Counted from the first letter of the stretch, positions 1 through 14,200 are shown. The stretch is 64,000 nucleotides of DNA from Psococerastis gibbosa (GCA_963971405.1 OZ020488.1:3286001-3350000); one strand, 5' to 3'. Notes: generated by a model not told the origin, from the letters alone. Numbers and translations: made by a program.

Positions 1-341
1 GCGAATTGTGAGGAAAACAATCATGAAAAAAAAAATGCAATTCGTATGCAAAAATGTATATTGCAAACTGCTCAAGTCTTACAATATAATTGTAATTGCA
101 TACAAAAATAACCTACTTATGCAAATATAATGTTTATCAGTCATGCAAGTTTTCTTATTAAACTAAGAAATAATGTAGCAGTAAAGAATATATAATAAAA
201 TAACAATTAATTCAACTTAGCTAATCATTGGGGAAAAATTGGAAAAATAGTGTTCTTATTATCGTACATTTTATACATTGTTGTAGGTACTTGTCCTATG
301 CAAATTAATAGCTGTCCCTGTTTGCAGTCTTAATATAAATA

Positions 342-530
342 AGGCCTTTTTTATTATTTACTAAGCCAACCTTTAGGATTTAGGGCTATACAGCTTTTAC
401 ACTAAACTAGGAAAGCTCGGGACCGCCTGCATTACATGCCCTCCGAAGCATGGCCAGTGTGGGACTCGAACCAACAACCTTTTGGGTCAAAGTCAGAGTC
501 CGTACCACTACGCTATATGTCTTGACTTGA
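342..530 (-). repeat. tRNA-derived SINE, family S1
   Basis: On the minus strand a tRNA-like head carries an A-box-like TAGCGTAGTGGTACGG and a B box GGTTCGAGTCC. A body follows (ggagggcatgtaa, then taggttggcttagtaa in better copies) with an A/T-rich tail. Related copies lie at 46305-46516, 29880-30024, 34862-34984, 50152-50272 and 60396-60535. RNA polymerase III boxes plus a shared non-tRNA body define a SINE rather than a tRNA gene. Confidence 0.8.
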
Positions 531-1714
531 TTAATAGGTCTTGATCTGTAAATGTACACTTTTTTCCTGTCGATAAACGTAAAACCACACTATTTCTCGT
601 TTATTTATTTCAAATTTTTGAACGTACTGTGCGTCCATGCAGAGTGAGACCTCTCTTGCGTAAGTCTCAAAATATTTGTTACGCCACTGATCGTAAGTGA
701 GTCAGCCAATGCTTTGGAACTTGTAAGGTCTATAGGTCAGAGGTGGGAATTTATCGATGGTTTTAACTATTGGCGCCATTGATGGCATCAAAAAATATTG
801 ATATTAATAATATTTAGTGGATACATCCTTAATTTTTGTGTTACCTTTATTAGACAATTTGTTACACTTGAAATCAAGGTAAGCAAAGGCAAATGATTCC
901 ACAATTGTTATTCCATCCCTAATATTCGTATGCAACCGATAGACCCGTGTGGAATTTTACTATAAAGGGACTATCGATGACTTGTCACTTGGGCCCGTTT
1001 ATTGCAAGCGGTTGCGGGAGCGGGTATGGCGTAAAAGAAGCATAAGAAAAGCTTGCAATTTGTTTATTTACATAGTCTCTTTTTTAGATAAGTTTCCAAG
1101 GTTCATAAGATGGAAGCACATTACCCTATGTAACCACGGAATGGCAAGCTCAACCTGTTTATTCAACGCCAGGACAACTTGAACAATCAAACCGCATTTG
1201 CGCTCTAGATGTTTCATATAAGACCTTATAACGTAAACATCACTCTTTATGCCTAAAAAACCTGTTTCCAACCAAGTCTGGCCAGAGTTCCAGACCCACT
1301 CTCACAAGTCACAGGCGCCTGGTATAAACAGCAAGACTCTTTAGTTTAACTCCATGTCAGAAAGTATCGAAGATCTGTCTGATACGATTTGTTCTTAATT
1401 CCCACCCCCGCCTCTATTGATAGATTTTGGCTTTAATTGTAACTCGGCCTCACTCCTAACTAACAAGTAACACTTTCTCACTTCTGTTCATAAGCATTAG
1501 GAATTAGGAGTCTAGGACTATAAGTCATAGCCTCATAGGAGTCGCTTATTCGCTTATGACTTATGGCCAGGGGAGAATTACAACACTCAAGAGTCAACAC
1601 TCAACAGTGAGAAAATAGAAATTATAAATGCTTAATTATTGCTTAATTATTGCTTAAATGCTCTGAGTAAATAGTTACACGACAAGTATGTAGGGGGATG
1701 GTGTAACACCCGTC
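531..1714. other. AT-rich 3' flank of the P450 gene, no gene seen
   Basis: I see no conserved coding frame or RNA gene. Short open frames near 949-1271 on both strands have no recognisable motif. The stretch may hold the P450 polyadenylation site, but no signal stands out among the many A/T-rich words. Confidence 0.4.
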
Positions 1715-2046
1715 GTCTCCGCCGTCCACGCGGAAGTTGGAATTCCTGTAGTTGAGGCAGAAGCAACTCAGCGAGAGGGGGTCGTAGCCTCGTGAGGGTA
1801 CCGGGACAGTTTGACACTGGCTATGCACACTAACGTGGGAGGTTCTTGAAGTAATTATGCCTGCTATAGATGTGGCAGAAGAATCTCAGCGATATGTGAC
1901 CATTACGCCGTAGGGGTACGGACACGATGTGACTCCGTCTATGCACTTCTTCGTGGGCGGTTCTTCGCCGTCGACCACGACGTGGAAGTTGAAATTCTGA
2001 AGTAGACATTAGTCATTGTTCCTCGTGTAGATGAGGCAGAAGCATA
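1715..2046 (-). pseudogene. Tandem degenerate copies of the P450 C-terminal tail
   Basis: Directly downstream of the P450 stop, the same tail recurs. Copy 2 ends at 1886 (NFNFHVVVDGEEPPT, PYPYGVMVTYR, stop). Copy 3 ends at 1768 (PPTLVCIASV, YPHEATTPSR, stop). A start of a copy 4 lies near 1720-1757 (NSNFRVDGGDDG). Stop-to-stop spacing is 161 then 118 bp. None has the heme Cys, so they are exon-tail duplicates. They may now be 3' UTR. Confidence 0.8.
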
Positions 2047-2225
2047 TCAGCGAGGTGTGACCATAGCGTCGTAGGGGTACGGAGACGGTGTGACTCCGTC
2101 TATGCACTCCGTCGTGGGCGGTTCTTCCCCATCGATCACGCGGAAGTTGAAATTCTGAAGTAAACTGGCGGTAAAGAGGAATACGTTGGATTTGGCGAGA
2201 ACTTCTCCCATACACCGGTGGTGTC
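2047..2225 (-). CDS. P450 exon 8: heme cysteine and C-terminus
   Basis: Acceptor CTATTTCAG. Two bases complete the Gly codon of exon 7, then HHRCMGEVLAKSNVFLFTAS and a tail ending DAMVTPR before TGA. This supplies the Cys ligand (RCMGE) and the L-helix. The fit in phase and family order with exon 7 is strong evidence that the intervening nest is an intron insertion and not the end of the gene. Confidence 0.92.
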
Positions 2226-5200
2226 CTGAAATAGAGGAAACCCTTGTTTAGAGTGTTTCTTTTTGGGGACTGACCAGGCGAGTACGTAGGCCTTATAGCC
2301 TGTGCTGTTAAGTATTGTGAATGTTTCTACCGGTCATCCGGTCTACCCTACGTCTGACATACTTAAATGGACCACAAGGTGTACCCTCTTGCACCAAAGT
2401 TCCTTATTCGCTTGGGTCTACCCACATACGATATTGCCATTTTGATATCTACCATAAATTAATAGCAAAATACATATAATACATAATACGTATTACGAAA
2501 TCTCATGCATAAAGTCAGATTCATTAGCACGTCCACGGACGATCTTGTTACTGACATATGCCGAATGTGTGACGTCGCAATTCGAGGCGATGAAGATTCT
2601 ATCAATTGCGAGTTCTGTACTCATTGGCTGCATAAATCGTGCGCACATCTGACTGACGCCGATTTTGGCCAATTGAAGAAACGAAATGCAAAGCTCATAT
2701 TCCTCTGCGAACCTTGCAGATGCAAGGTCCTTGCCAAAACCCTATCAAGTGAAGCTCTCCTGGAGGAGCTCAGCGACAAAATTGCCGCACGATTTGAAGA
2801 AATGATGTCCAAATCACACCGGGACCTTGCGGCAACGGTAGAGGCCATGCAGATAGAGATAGCCAGGCTCAAGTTAAAGGAGTCCCCCGCCCCCACGCAG
2901 GAGGCCCCATCTTCTGCCCCACTAGTAACGGTAGTTGATGTACAACCGGCAAGCAAAGGAAAGGACACATTCGCCGTGGTAACCAGACGTAAGGGAAGGA
3001 AAGAAACGGCCCCCAAAGAGCCTCACACGAACAGCTCCGAGGGTGAACGTCGCCCGAAAGCACCTGAGCCTAGGGGCCCGAAGACTTCCCAACCTCCGTC
3101 TCCGTCACAGCCCCAAGCGTCCTCATGCAATGCGCCTGGACCTCGCCATAAGCCTGCCGTCCGTCGCACTCTACAACCGACCGGGAACACTCCACGGCCC
3201 AACTCGTCCCATCAGGCAGCAAAAAGAATGACCCACATATATGTGGGTAGGGCTGGCACATCAGTCACTGAGCAAGAACTGCTTGCCTTTGTCGAAGACC
3301 AGGGAGTTAGTGGAGACGCTGCGGCTCACCTGCTATTCGCGGGCTCAGAAACCAGGTCCTTCAAGCTGACGGTGGAGGAAAAAGACATGGAGAAAGTGCT
3401 TGCAGCTGGGTTCTGGCCCACTGGCTTTATAGTCCGGCCCTTTCGCCCAGGAAACCCCGCACGTCGTCAGAAAGTCCACTAGGCTGTGGGTCATAGTATG
3501 GAACGTAGAGGGTCTCAAGACCGCACACAAGATCAAGTCGTGCTCTTACAATCTAAAAGTCGATTGCGTTTTCTCTCATTGAAAGTTTAATTTTTCTGTA
3601 GTTATAGCGTATAGTGTGTTGTTTATTTGTAGTCAGCAAACTGTTCGTAAGTTGTTTTAAGTGTTCCCACGTTTTTGTGTTCTCTCTTGCCCTAATAAGG
3701 GAGGAATCCTCAAATCCCTGTACGCAGATAGACCCTTTATGCACGAACCACTCACAACTAAACAGCTATTCAAATCATGTATTGACTGGTTCTCACCTGC
3801 CATATACGTACAGCTGATGATTGACTTTACCGGAGCTGATTGATTAGTGCATAGCCTATACAGTGCTACTACTGTTCGCCCAAAAAGAATAAATTTCTAT
3901 ATAATGGACAGAAACAGAAAATCTATTAGTCAGGGCAATCTCATTTTGCTACCAGATGACACTGATAACGTGCAATTACCCAGAAGGCTTTCTCACACTG
4001 CAACAGCGCTGCGAATTCACTGTCTAGAAGAAGAGAATGGTAACTTAATAGCGCAGAATGCTGCTCTCATCGAGGAAATTGCACTTCTCAAGGCCCAAAT
4101 AGAGAAGAATAGTGTTTTTAAGATCAGGAGGAAGATGAAAGAGGTATCCACTGCAACTGACGACGTGCAAATAGAACTATCCATAGACTCTTCACAAGTA
4201 GTAATTGAACCACAGGCTAATCGGAACGACGTACTACAGGATGATCGCCTAACTAAATTGGAGGAGGTGGTAATGAAGATTGCAAAAGATGTGAGTGAGC
4301 TGAGGGGCACAGTACCTGTGCTTGCAGGGGTGGAAAGTGCGCCGGAACCCTTGATAACCAACAGCAACGCAGCAAGCCATGGATCTTCAACTACCCCCCA
4401 ACGAAATACGCCGAAAGATCGTGGGCCATCACGCGGATCTACTCCCCGACAGAATGCAGCGAAAGATGTCATTATTGGAGGAAAATTGCTCAATGGTCTA
4501 GGAAAGCGCTTCAAAAGAAGTACATCTATTCTGTATAGGCCAGGTTTCAGGATTAATGAACTAACTCAAGAAGTTAGTCAATTCAATGTACAAGAGGGTG
4601 TTAAAACCGTAATGTTGTGCGTGGGTGGATGATGACGACTTGGATAACAATGAACCCTTAGACTATATCATTGGGGATCTATGGAGTCTAGTTGAAACTG
4701 TTAAAAAAGTCTATCCTGCAGCCCATGTTATTGTGAATGACATTGTTAAAGCCTACCAAAGCAAATTTTATATGGATAAACTGAAGCAACTAAACGCGAG
4801 TATAAAATGGATGTGCAACTCTCTAAATGTTACCTTTGTTGAGCCATCCTCCGTTCTAAATAACAGTCATTTCTCTCTCGGCAAAGCCTACCTAAATTAT
4901 CAGGGAGCAAAGGTTTATTTTGATTTTTTAGGACTGTGTCTTCAAATCTTGGCGAGAAAATAGTTATATACCAGCATAACATTAGAAGTCTTGTAAATAA
5001 GGTACAGCTAACAGAGTTGGAGCTTGATAAATTACATTATCCCCAAATTCTCTGCCTTTCAGACAGTTACTTTTCGCAGCTATACTGGTGAGTATTTTCA
5101 GCTTTTTGAAGATAAACTGCTTTCGGAAACTTGGTCTGCTGTCTATGAAAGTGGTGAGGTAAATGCAAAGTTTTCGAACTTTTGTAACAGCCTAAAGCAT

Positions 5201-8200
5201 TACTTTGAAATGTGTTTCCCTCTTAAAACGGCTTCTTGTAAAGCCAAGTTCGAATGTAAATGGATTACAAAGAGCATACTCATCTTGAGGGAGAATAAGG
5301 CCTGACTATTTTCACTATGGAAAACTTCCAACTGTAATAATTCCAAATATCAGTATATGACTTATCTGAAGGCTTATAAAAAAGTGGTTAGGGCCGCAAA
5401 AATCATGAACAATGACGAGATCCTATACAATGCGGTAAACAAATCCAAGAAAGCTTGGCAAATCATCAACGGTGAGCTGGGCAGAGGAGGCACTAACAGA
5501 AGTAACGATATCGAAATTGAATCCTCTGAATGTGTCTTATTGAAGGACAAGAAAAAAATTGCTGATGAGTTCAATAATTACTTTGTCAACATTGCTACGG
5601 CTTTAACAAGCACTATGACAGGATCGGGAAATCTTACAGACACCCCAATGATAATGTTCTCATTTTTTATCCAACTAGTGTTTCTGAACTTTGTAAACTA
5701 GTGAATGAGAGGCCTGCCAAAGCCTCATCTGGAGCCGATGGCATTCCAGATTTCATCTTTAAACGATTTTTTCACTGTCTGGCAACAGTTGTGTGTTATT
5801 TATACAATGAATCACTGTCATCTGGCATTTTCCCTGATGTTTTCAAAATCTCGAAGGTAATCCCAGTTCATAAAAAAGGCTCTAAAACTTCAGTAGGTAA
5901 TTACCGTCCCATAAGTCTTTTACCAGCAATTTCCAAACTATTGGAAACAGTAGTCCGTAAAAGGCTACTTTCTTTCTTAAATGACAATGAAATTTTATCA
6001 AATTTTCAACATGGCTTTGTTCCCGGTAGGTCAACGAAATCGGCTATATCCGCTTTTTTGGATACAGTATATCAGGCAATAGATTGCAATGACTTAATTC
6101 CAGCGATCTTCCTTGATTTATCCAAGGCTTTTGATAGTATGAATTTTGATATTTTGCTCACGAAACTGTGGCATATTGGTGTCAGGGGCAAAGAATTGAG
6201 CTGGTTCCTCACCTACCTCACAAATAGGAAGCAGTTCACAGAGGTGAACGGATCAAAATCAGACACACAAACTGTTACAATGGGAATTCCTCCGGGATCT
6301 GTCCTCGGTCCAATTTTATTCATTATTTTTATAAATGGCTTAGCCAAACTACTTGAAGATATTGTGATTTATGCTGATGACACAAATGTACTTATCTGTG
6401 CATGCAATGAAACAAATTTTAAGCAAAAAGCGGATTATATTGTGAAAGTACTGGAGAAATGGTTCGCAGACAATCGCCTTATCATAAATCCTGATAAAAC
6501 AGTTGCGGTGAATTTTCATACAAATAGGATTAAAGACCACACCGCACCTCTAACTTTATGCAACCGACCTGTCACGTATAAAAATTCCACCAAAATTCTT
6601 GGAGTTGTAGTAGATAGCGAGTTATCTTGGAGGAACCACATTGACTCTACACAAGCAGCTTTCCTCAATCGTGTATATGTTCCGCTCTATAAGGCATAGA
6701 GTCAGTAAAGAAATACTTCTTATGCTCTATTACAGTAATTTCCACTCATTTCTTAGATATGGGGTAACTTTCTGGGGGTGTAACAATTATAGCAAAAAAA
6801 TATTCCTACTGCAAAAGAAGGTGTAGCGTGCAACCCTACCTTTTTATATGTGTATCCAGTTTACTGGATATACTAAATCTTAATATTACGATTACATATC
6901 TTCTTATTATTATTTATTAAATTTTTTCAATTTATTTATTTATTTGTAAATCCGCCATATTTGTTTTGTTCAATTAACCAACCTCCAAATATCACATTCG
7001 GTTTAAAATAAATTAATTTTCTATCTTTTATTATTATTCACAATTTAATTATCGCCGGATCTTTTAAAATCACAAAATCATAAAGTATCTATTATTATTT
7101 ATTTCTATTTATTAATAAAAATACTTTTATTATTATTATTACTTTAAAAAAGTTTTTGACGAGAGGTTGGCGGCCGGTTGAATTTGCGGTGGCTTGTTAG
7201 AAAATGTTACGAGAAAGGATGGCCGAGAATTTCTTATAACCCGATTTGGATTTTAAAAAAAGAAAAAAAAGAAATGAGATTTTAAAGAAGGAAGAAGTCA
7301 TAAGGATGATGGCTGGCAGGAGTTGTGGTGGCATGGATTTGATTTCGACGATGATGGGCTAAACCCCACCCGGAAGGGGGTGTTCGGACTCCGCTCCCTC
7401 CTCAGCCCAGACAATGTGACGATTTAGGATTGAGCCATGAGGTGATCGCTTACTTTTTATTTATTGGAGACGCTTATTGGCCACGCTACTACAGGTGCTC
7501 TATTTTTCTATATCTTAGGGTTTCATAATTCTATCAAGAATATAATTTCTGTTAATTAATTCTTGTTGTAATTATTTCACAACATTCATTCCTCGATCCT
7601 ACAGCCTCCTAAAGAACCCTAAGCCGGGGAGAAAACGCAACAAAGTGGCTCACACCAACGTTGGGGCCCGAGGTTGTAGAATGGTTGGAATGATTGTTGT
7701 GAAATTGTTACGAACATGATAATCTTATTTTTAAATGGATTGTTGACAAAAGTGATATTTCTAGGCTAGAACAATAGTTTTGAAAAGATATAAACCATAG
7801 ACAACAGATAACTAGACTCGTCACCGGGATAGGGATTCAGTTCGCGATAGCAGCGCCACGCCGCGCAGCGGAAATTTTTTCTCCGTCCACTTTCCTTGAA
7901 CAACAGAGCTCAAGTTAAATTCTTTTGTAAATATTTAAATGTCAAATTAAATATTCATGGGAATAAAATGTATTTTAAAAATTGTAATGATTTTTTTACA
8001 AATTCTGAAACTATCACTAAAATCTCAATTTGAAACATATTTTCAAAAAGATAGTCCAAAATCAAAGACTGATCACTGAAGGACGCACGCCAACCAGCCT
8101 TGCAGCCTACCAGCCATTACTGAAATTGTTTTGTTTGCATTTTCAACTGGGCACTATTATATTTTAGATTTTAGTTTTAGTAGAAAAATGCCGAAAGCTA

Positions 8201-11200
8201 GCAAAAGAAGAGTCCGATATTGCTCGGTTGTGGGCTGTTTCAATTCAATTAATATGCCAGTCAAAAGGGTGATAAGTCCTAGGGATCGAGAAGGAATAGG
8301 TAGTAGTGGGACGACCACGGATGCAATGGCTACAAGGCATCGGGTAGCTGTGGCTTGCCTAGTAGACCAAGGTCGTTCATGGGTTTCAGTTTTGACTTGG
8401 TGAAGTCATTCATACGACTATGTACATTTTGTCCATGTTGAGCATGGCTCATTCTCTCATAGTGTCCATTATCCCTCGTATAGTAGATAGCATAAGTTGA
8501 CATCGAAGACGTTTAACGGATTGCTAATGGAAAAAACAATCAATTTTGGTCGTTGGTATTAGGCATTCGACACAGGACGAATGGGTTACTAATAATAATC
8601 TAGAGTAATAAACAATGTGCTACGTACGGGCTATGAAAAAGTTTTTTAGGACATTACGGGCTCTAGACTGTAGCGCCAAAGAGTAAAAATAAACTACCGT
8701 ATTAATGGGAATGTTCAGTACAGTATAAAAGTATATGAATAAAATTGAAATGTGGAAATTTAACGTTTGAACTGCAATTGACTAACGCTGCGTACTGTAT
8801 TACCGATACTTATCTACTTATCATACGTAAGCTTATTAGACTTTACACTGCCAATGGCACATTACATAATATAAGCGTTGAAATACAGTCAACTGTCATT
8901 ATAATGGAATATAAAAAAAATAATATTAATCTCCATTGGAATATGGCAACTAAAATGTTACAGACCAAAATTTGAATTTAAGCGGGAACGCTGCAAGCGC
9001 CGCGGTGCGGAAAAAATAATCTCCGTCCACTTAGCAGAAGACGGTTCTTAGTGGAAGAAAGGCAAAATTCCATTTTATACAGCGTTGACAGCCCCCTGAT
9101 ATAAACAACAGTAGTTTTGAATTAGTTGTTGACAAGTGATATTAATAATTTTGGAAATGATAGTTTTCGAAAAGATAATAACAAACAGTAAATGATACTT
9201 TTTAAAATTCTTAATCATGGCATTTATATTTTTGAAAGATGTTCGCTAAGAAAAAAATAGTGATAATAAAATGTTTTGATTGTCAACAGGGCTTAGGTTA
9301 CGGATAATCTTTGTGCTGTTGTGGTTATAATTACAGTTTCGTCAATTCGTCAGGGTTGAGGACGGACGGATCCAGAGGAGTCAACATCGGTTTTATGTAA
9401 TTCAATCTATAACTATTTATTTAATATTGGGCCTATATAAAAATTATCGTCATTTTACTTTAATTATGGTAAACCATTGATAGGAGTTTGTCCTTTCTGT
9501 TTGACACGGAATATATTTGACTTGTTTTGTGCAAATTGGCTCAGTTATCAGCATTGGGGTAGTTCACACACTCTTGGTCGTAGTATTGTATGTATGGAAT
9601 GAATGATAAGGAAGTATTAATTCATTATATTAATAATAAGCAGGTAGGCCTATATTGGTTACCAAAAGTGGTATAATATATACCAGTTAGTTTTCTTTAG
9701 TCGCATTCGTCTTGGGTTTGAGGAGGGGGTGTTTAGGAACACCTACTTCCCTTTTTATGATAATTATAAATAATACAAGTGTATTAATAACAATTATCGT
9801 GTGAATTACTTCACGTAAGACTATTTAATAGTACGATAGACATTGTTGTGGAAAAAAAATATATATTTATATAAATATATATAGTGAAAAGTGCGAAAGA
9901 TAATGCCACGAACCCTAATACAGTTTTTGAGTGCCACCAGTAAGGCCCGGCTAGAAGAGATCGCTGAACAGTTAGGATTACCGATAGAAGGCACGAAGGA
10001 GACCCTGAAAAAGGAATTAAAAAGCCACTTCTTAGCGACACCGGAGTCGGCAAACCAGTTTGAGGATATGGCAGACGTTACCATTGTACGGCCTCCTTAC
10101 TTAGTGGTACCATTAACATTAACACAGTATCTAACCAACTGTGATGGAGAGAAGCTCGAGTCATTAGCCACGGAAGTCGGATGTGAGTTACCGGCGGCTG
10201 ATCTGGAAGAGCAACGACAATATATGAAAAGCTACGTGAATGATCATCCAGCTTGCCTAGGCGACATTGATAAATTTGCAAATTTGCAATTGGTAAGTTC
10301 ACCATTACCCGAGACTCGACCAACAGACTTGGAGCCTGAGGAAGAGCTTTCCCACGATCAAGGAGAGGAGATACGGATGGAGAGAGTACTGAATCGAATC
10401 TTCAAGGTCAATTTAGAGTTGCAACGCGATTTCCTGCGACAGGTTCTTCCAGGGAGAAGCTCTAGGCCACAACTAGAAATGTTTTTAAAAGAGGCACGAC
10501 GACGCAACATCACGTTCACCGGTGCCGACGGGAGTCTACCACTTTTTTTTAACAAATTGAAAGATTGCCTTGCCCTTCACCCACTAACAGAAGACGAAAA
10601 ACTCCGCGCCATACCTACGCTATTTGACGGGCCAGCCGCTCGGTGGTACGCCGGAAATAAGTATGCACTATGGACCGAACTGGAAATGGCGCTGAAGAAC
10701 GTTTACCTGCCGGCAGACCATCAACTCAAGTTGAAGGTCTTACTATATACTAGAACGATGGGAGAACACGAAAAGGTGGCCCACTACATCGCGGCCATGA
10801 AGGCACTGAACGACGACCTCGCAACTCCACTCAAAGAAGTCGAACTTGTACCGTTACTCATGGCTCACCTACCCCCTCGACTGGCTAGTCTTGTAGGTTC
10901 CCAACTTACGGTATATACCTCAATAAAATCCTTTGAAATAACTTGCGTCGCGGCGGAGCACCAACTGGAACAACAAGCGTCCTACGTTCCACCGACCAAC
11001 GCTATGCTATGCAACCCGCTCTACGGTGACTTTGGAGCTTCAAGACCACAACTCCTGGCGCTGGTTTCTCCTGCCAATATGACCACTTACAAGTGTAGGG
11101 GTTGCCGCCTGTTTGGACATCGGGAACGAGACTGCCAAACCACTTCTCGTCCATTTTGTTATCACTGTGGCAAGACGGGAGTCCTATCCAGCCTTTGTAC

Positions 11201-14200
11201 ATGCCGGCCACCGAAGTTAAACAGCCAAGGGGGCGTGGCGAGGCAGGTGACCACGACCCCCGCAACCGAACAACCTCACCAACAACAGTGAACAATCAGC
11301 CATCGGTGCAGATTGATTTGTCTTCTTGTGCGAACGCGCCGGACCCCCAGAAACGGTACTACATTAAAGTAGACATGGGTGGGATTCCAGTTATTGGACT
11401 TATTGACCCCGGATCGACTCACTCTGTCATCTTAAGTGAGTATTGGCATGAATTACAAAAAAGGGGACATCACATCCGCGCGGTGTCGGCAAGCGCGACT
11501 GTTGCCAATGGGGAAGAAGCCGAAGTAGTCGGGTGTGTCAAGATCAACCTCATTGTAGAAACGGACGCGGGACCCGCAAATTGGGCAGGAGATTGTTACC
11601 TTGTGAAGCGTCTCTCTCATCCTCTAATTGTGGGGATGAACACACTGCAAGCCCTCCGAACCGTCATTGACTTCGGACAACATCGAGTAACTCTTCAAGA
11701 TGGTGCAGCCCCTACTATCATTCGTGCTGACGCTTTTTCTCTACACTGTGTGGATGAGGTGGACGTCAAGGATGTGACCATTGAAGACCCAAATATTAAT
11801 GAAATGGAGGAATTCTGCCACCAGGACTTAACACCCGTTGACAGAGCCGACTTCAATGACTTACTTTGCAAATGGAAACAGCAGTTCCTCACTTCGAGTG
11901 GCAAGTGTGACCTCGTAGAGCATCGAATGTACCTGAAGGAGTTGAATACGGTGCCGGTCAAACAGCGCTACTACCCGATGTCACCACCGGTCCTGGAGAT
12001 TGTGCATCAGCAGATTAAGAAATTACTAGCAGACGGCGTCATTGTTCCGTCAGAGTCTGAATGGGCGTCGCCTGTAGTTCCGGTCCGCAAGAAAAACGGC
12101 GAGATAAGAGTCTGCGTCGACTACAAACGTGTAAACGCCTTGTGTAAATCCAATGCTTTTCCTTTACCCCGGATTCATGAGTCTCTGGACCGTCTGAAAG
12201 ATGCGTATTTTGTATCTTCGCTTGACCTCCTGTCGGGCTATCATCAAATCCGCGTAGCGGATGACACCAGACCTTTAACAGCTTTTATAGTACCCAATAT
12301 GGGTCTTTTTGAACATGCCTATGCACCTTTCGGGCTTAGTACGATGCCCGCGACATTCCAGAGTCTGATGCAGCGAGTACTTCGCGAAGCTCAAGAGTTT
12401 ACAATCGTATACCTAGATGATGTTTTAATATTTTCCCGTACCGCGGAACTACATAAGAAACATTTAGAAATAGTTTTCCGACTCCTCCGTCAAGCCAACT
12501 TAAAGGTAAATTGGACAAAGTCCACGTTCGTCCGATCTGAGCTCATCTACCTCGGATATCGTGTGGGAGGAGGCATACTACAAGTCTCCGAAGACAAGGT
12601 CGTCGCGATCAGAAATTATCCAAGACCAACGTCTGTAAAGGCCGTCCGCGCCTACCTAGGAATGGTGGGATGGTTTAGGCGTTTCATTCCGAGTTTTTCC
12701 GAGACTGCCGCCCCGTTGAACCAGCTGCTACATAAAGATACCCGTTTTGAATGGACTGAGCAACGGGAATCTGCCTTTCAGAAGTTGAAGGATTGCCTTA
12801 CGTCTTATCCTGTCTTGCGCTGTCCTGACTTCTCTAAACCATTTCAGATTCACTGTGATTCTTCGGACATTGCAGTTGGAGCTGTGCTGATCCAAGAAGA
12901 AGACGGAGTGCCCTACGCCGTCGCATATACATCGAAAACGTTATCCAGTAGCCAGCGTAATTACAGTACGACAGAAAAGGAGTTGTTGGCGGTACTACAT
13001 GCGGTCACTACCTGGTCTTTCTACATCTGGGGAACGCGATTCACCTGTGTGACGGATCACCTGGCTTTGAAATGGATCCGAAACATTCCTAACCCGAGCG
13101 GACGTCTGGCCCGTTGGTTAGTTACTCTAAACCAGTTCGACATGGAGATCCTCCATAAGAAGGGTTCCACTCATGTTGTTCCTGACTGCTTGTCACGAAT
13201 GCAGCCTTCCACCGTCATTTCCGCCTTGACGGGAATTACTGCGCCTTTACCCGACTTTAGTACCATTACGGATCCATGGTACCTCGCCTTACGTAAGAAG
13301 ATAGAACAGAATCCTACTCATTTCCCGCAGTTTCATCTTACTCCCACATCCATTTTCAAATCCGTTCGAGATCGACTTACCAAAACCGATGATCTTAAGT
13401 TACTTGTACCATCCGAGTTTCGAGAGGAGCTGATTAAGCAGCATCACTCGTCATTACCGTCTGGCCATCTCGGAATCAATCGCACTCTCCGTCGCATCGC
13501 TGAGAACCATTACTGGCCAAGAATGGCCCGAGATGTGCGCCTCGCCGTTCGCCGATGTCTGGATTGTCAACGCCATAAACCACGCAATACCACGCCTCAT
13601 GGGCACATGCAGGTGCACCCGCCATCACTCAAACCATTTCGACTTCTGACTTGCGACTTAGTGGGACCATTACCCCGCAGTCGCGGTGGCCATCGTTATA
13701 TCTGTGTCTTCATTGACTCGTGCACAAAGTGGAGTATAGGAGTCCCATTGAAATCTGCGACTTCGAAGACTGTCGAAGACGCCCTGTTCAATCATGTTAT
13801 CATGCATCATGGAGTACCGGAGATCATACTGGTGGATAATGGATCACAATTTACTAGTAGGCGATTTAAACAATTCTGTGAAGACCACCATATCAAAATA
13901 CATTTCTGTCCGCGTTATTATCCACAAAGTAACCCAACTGAAAGATATAATCAGACAATCAAGACCGCGCTGGCTATTTACGCTAAGGATAATCACCAGC
14001 TTTGGCATTTACATTTACCATTTGTTCTGTTTGCTCTTAGAACGTCGGTAAGTGAAGCAACGGGTTTTTCTCCATCCAAGCTAGTCTATGGCAGAGAACT
14101 GCGCTCCTTTTATGAGTTGGCTGCAACTACTGATAATTCTGATTTAATGCCATTTGATCCTGTCACCTATAATGGCACTTTGACCACTAATCTTGACGCT

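Noticed and set aside
9891..9902. Start of gag at 9891
   Set aside because: The codon there is GTG. The first ATG in frame is at 9903 and fits a eukaryotic start.
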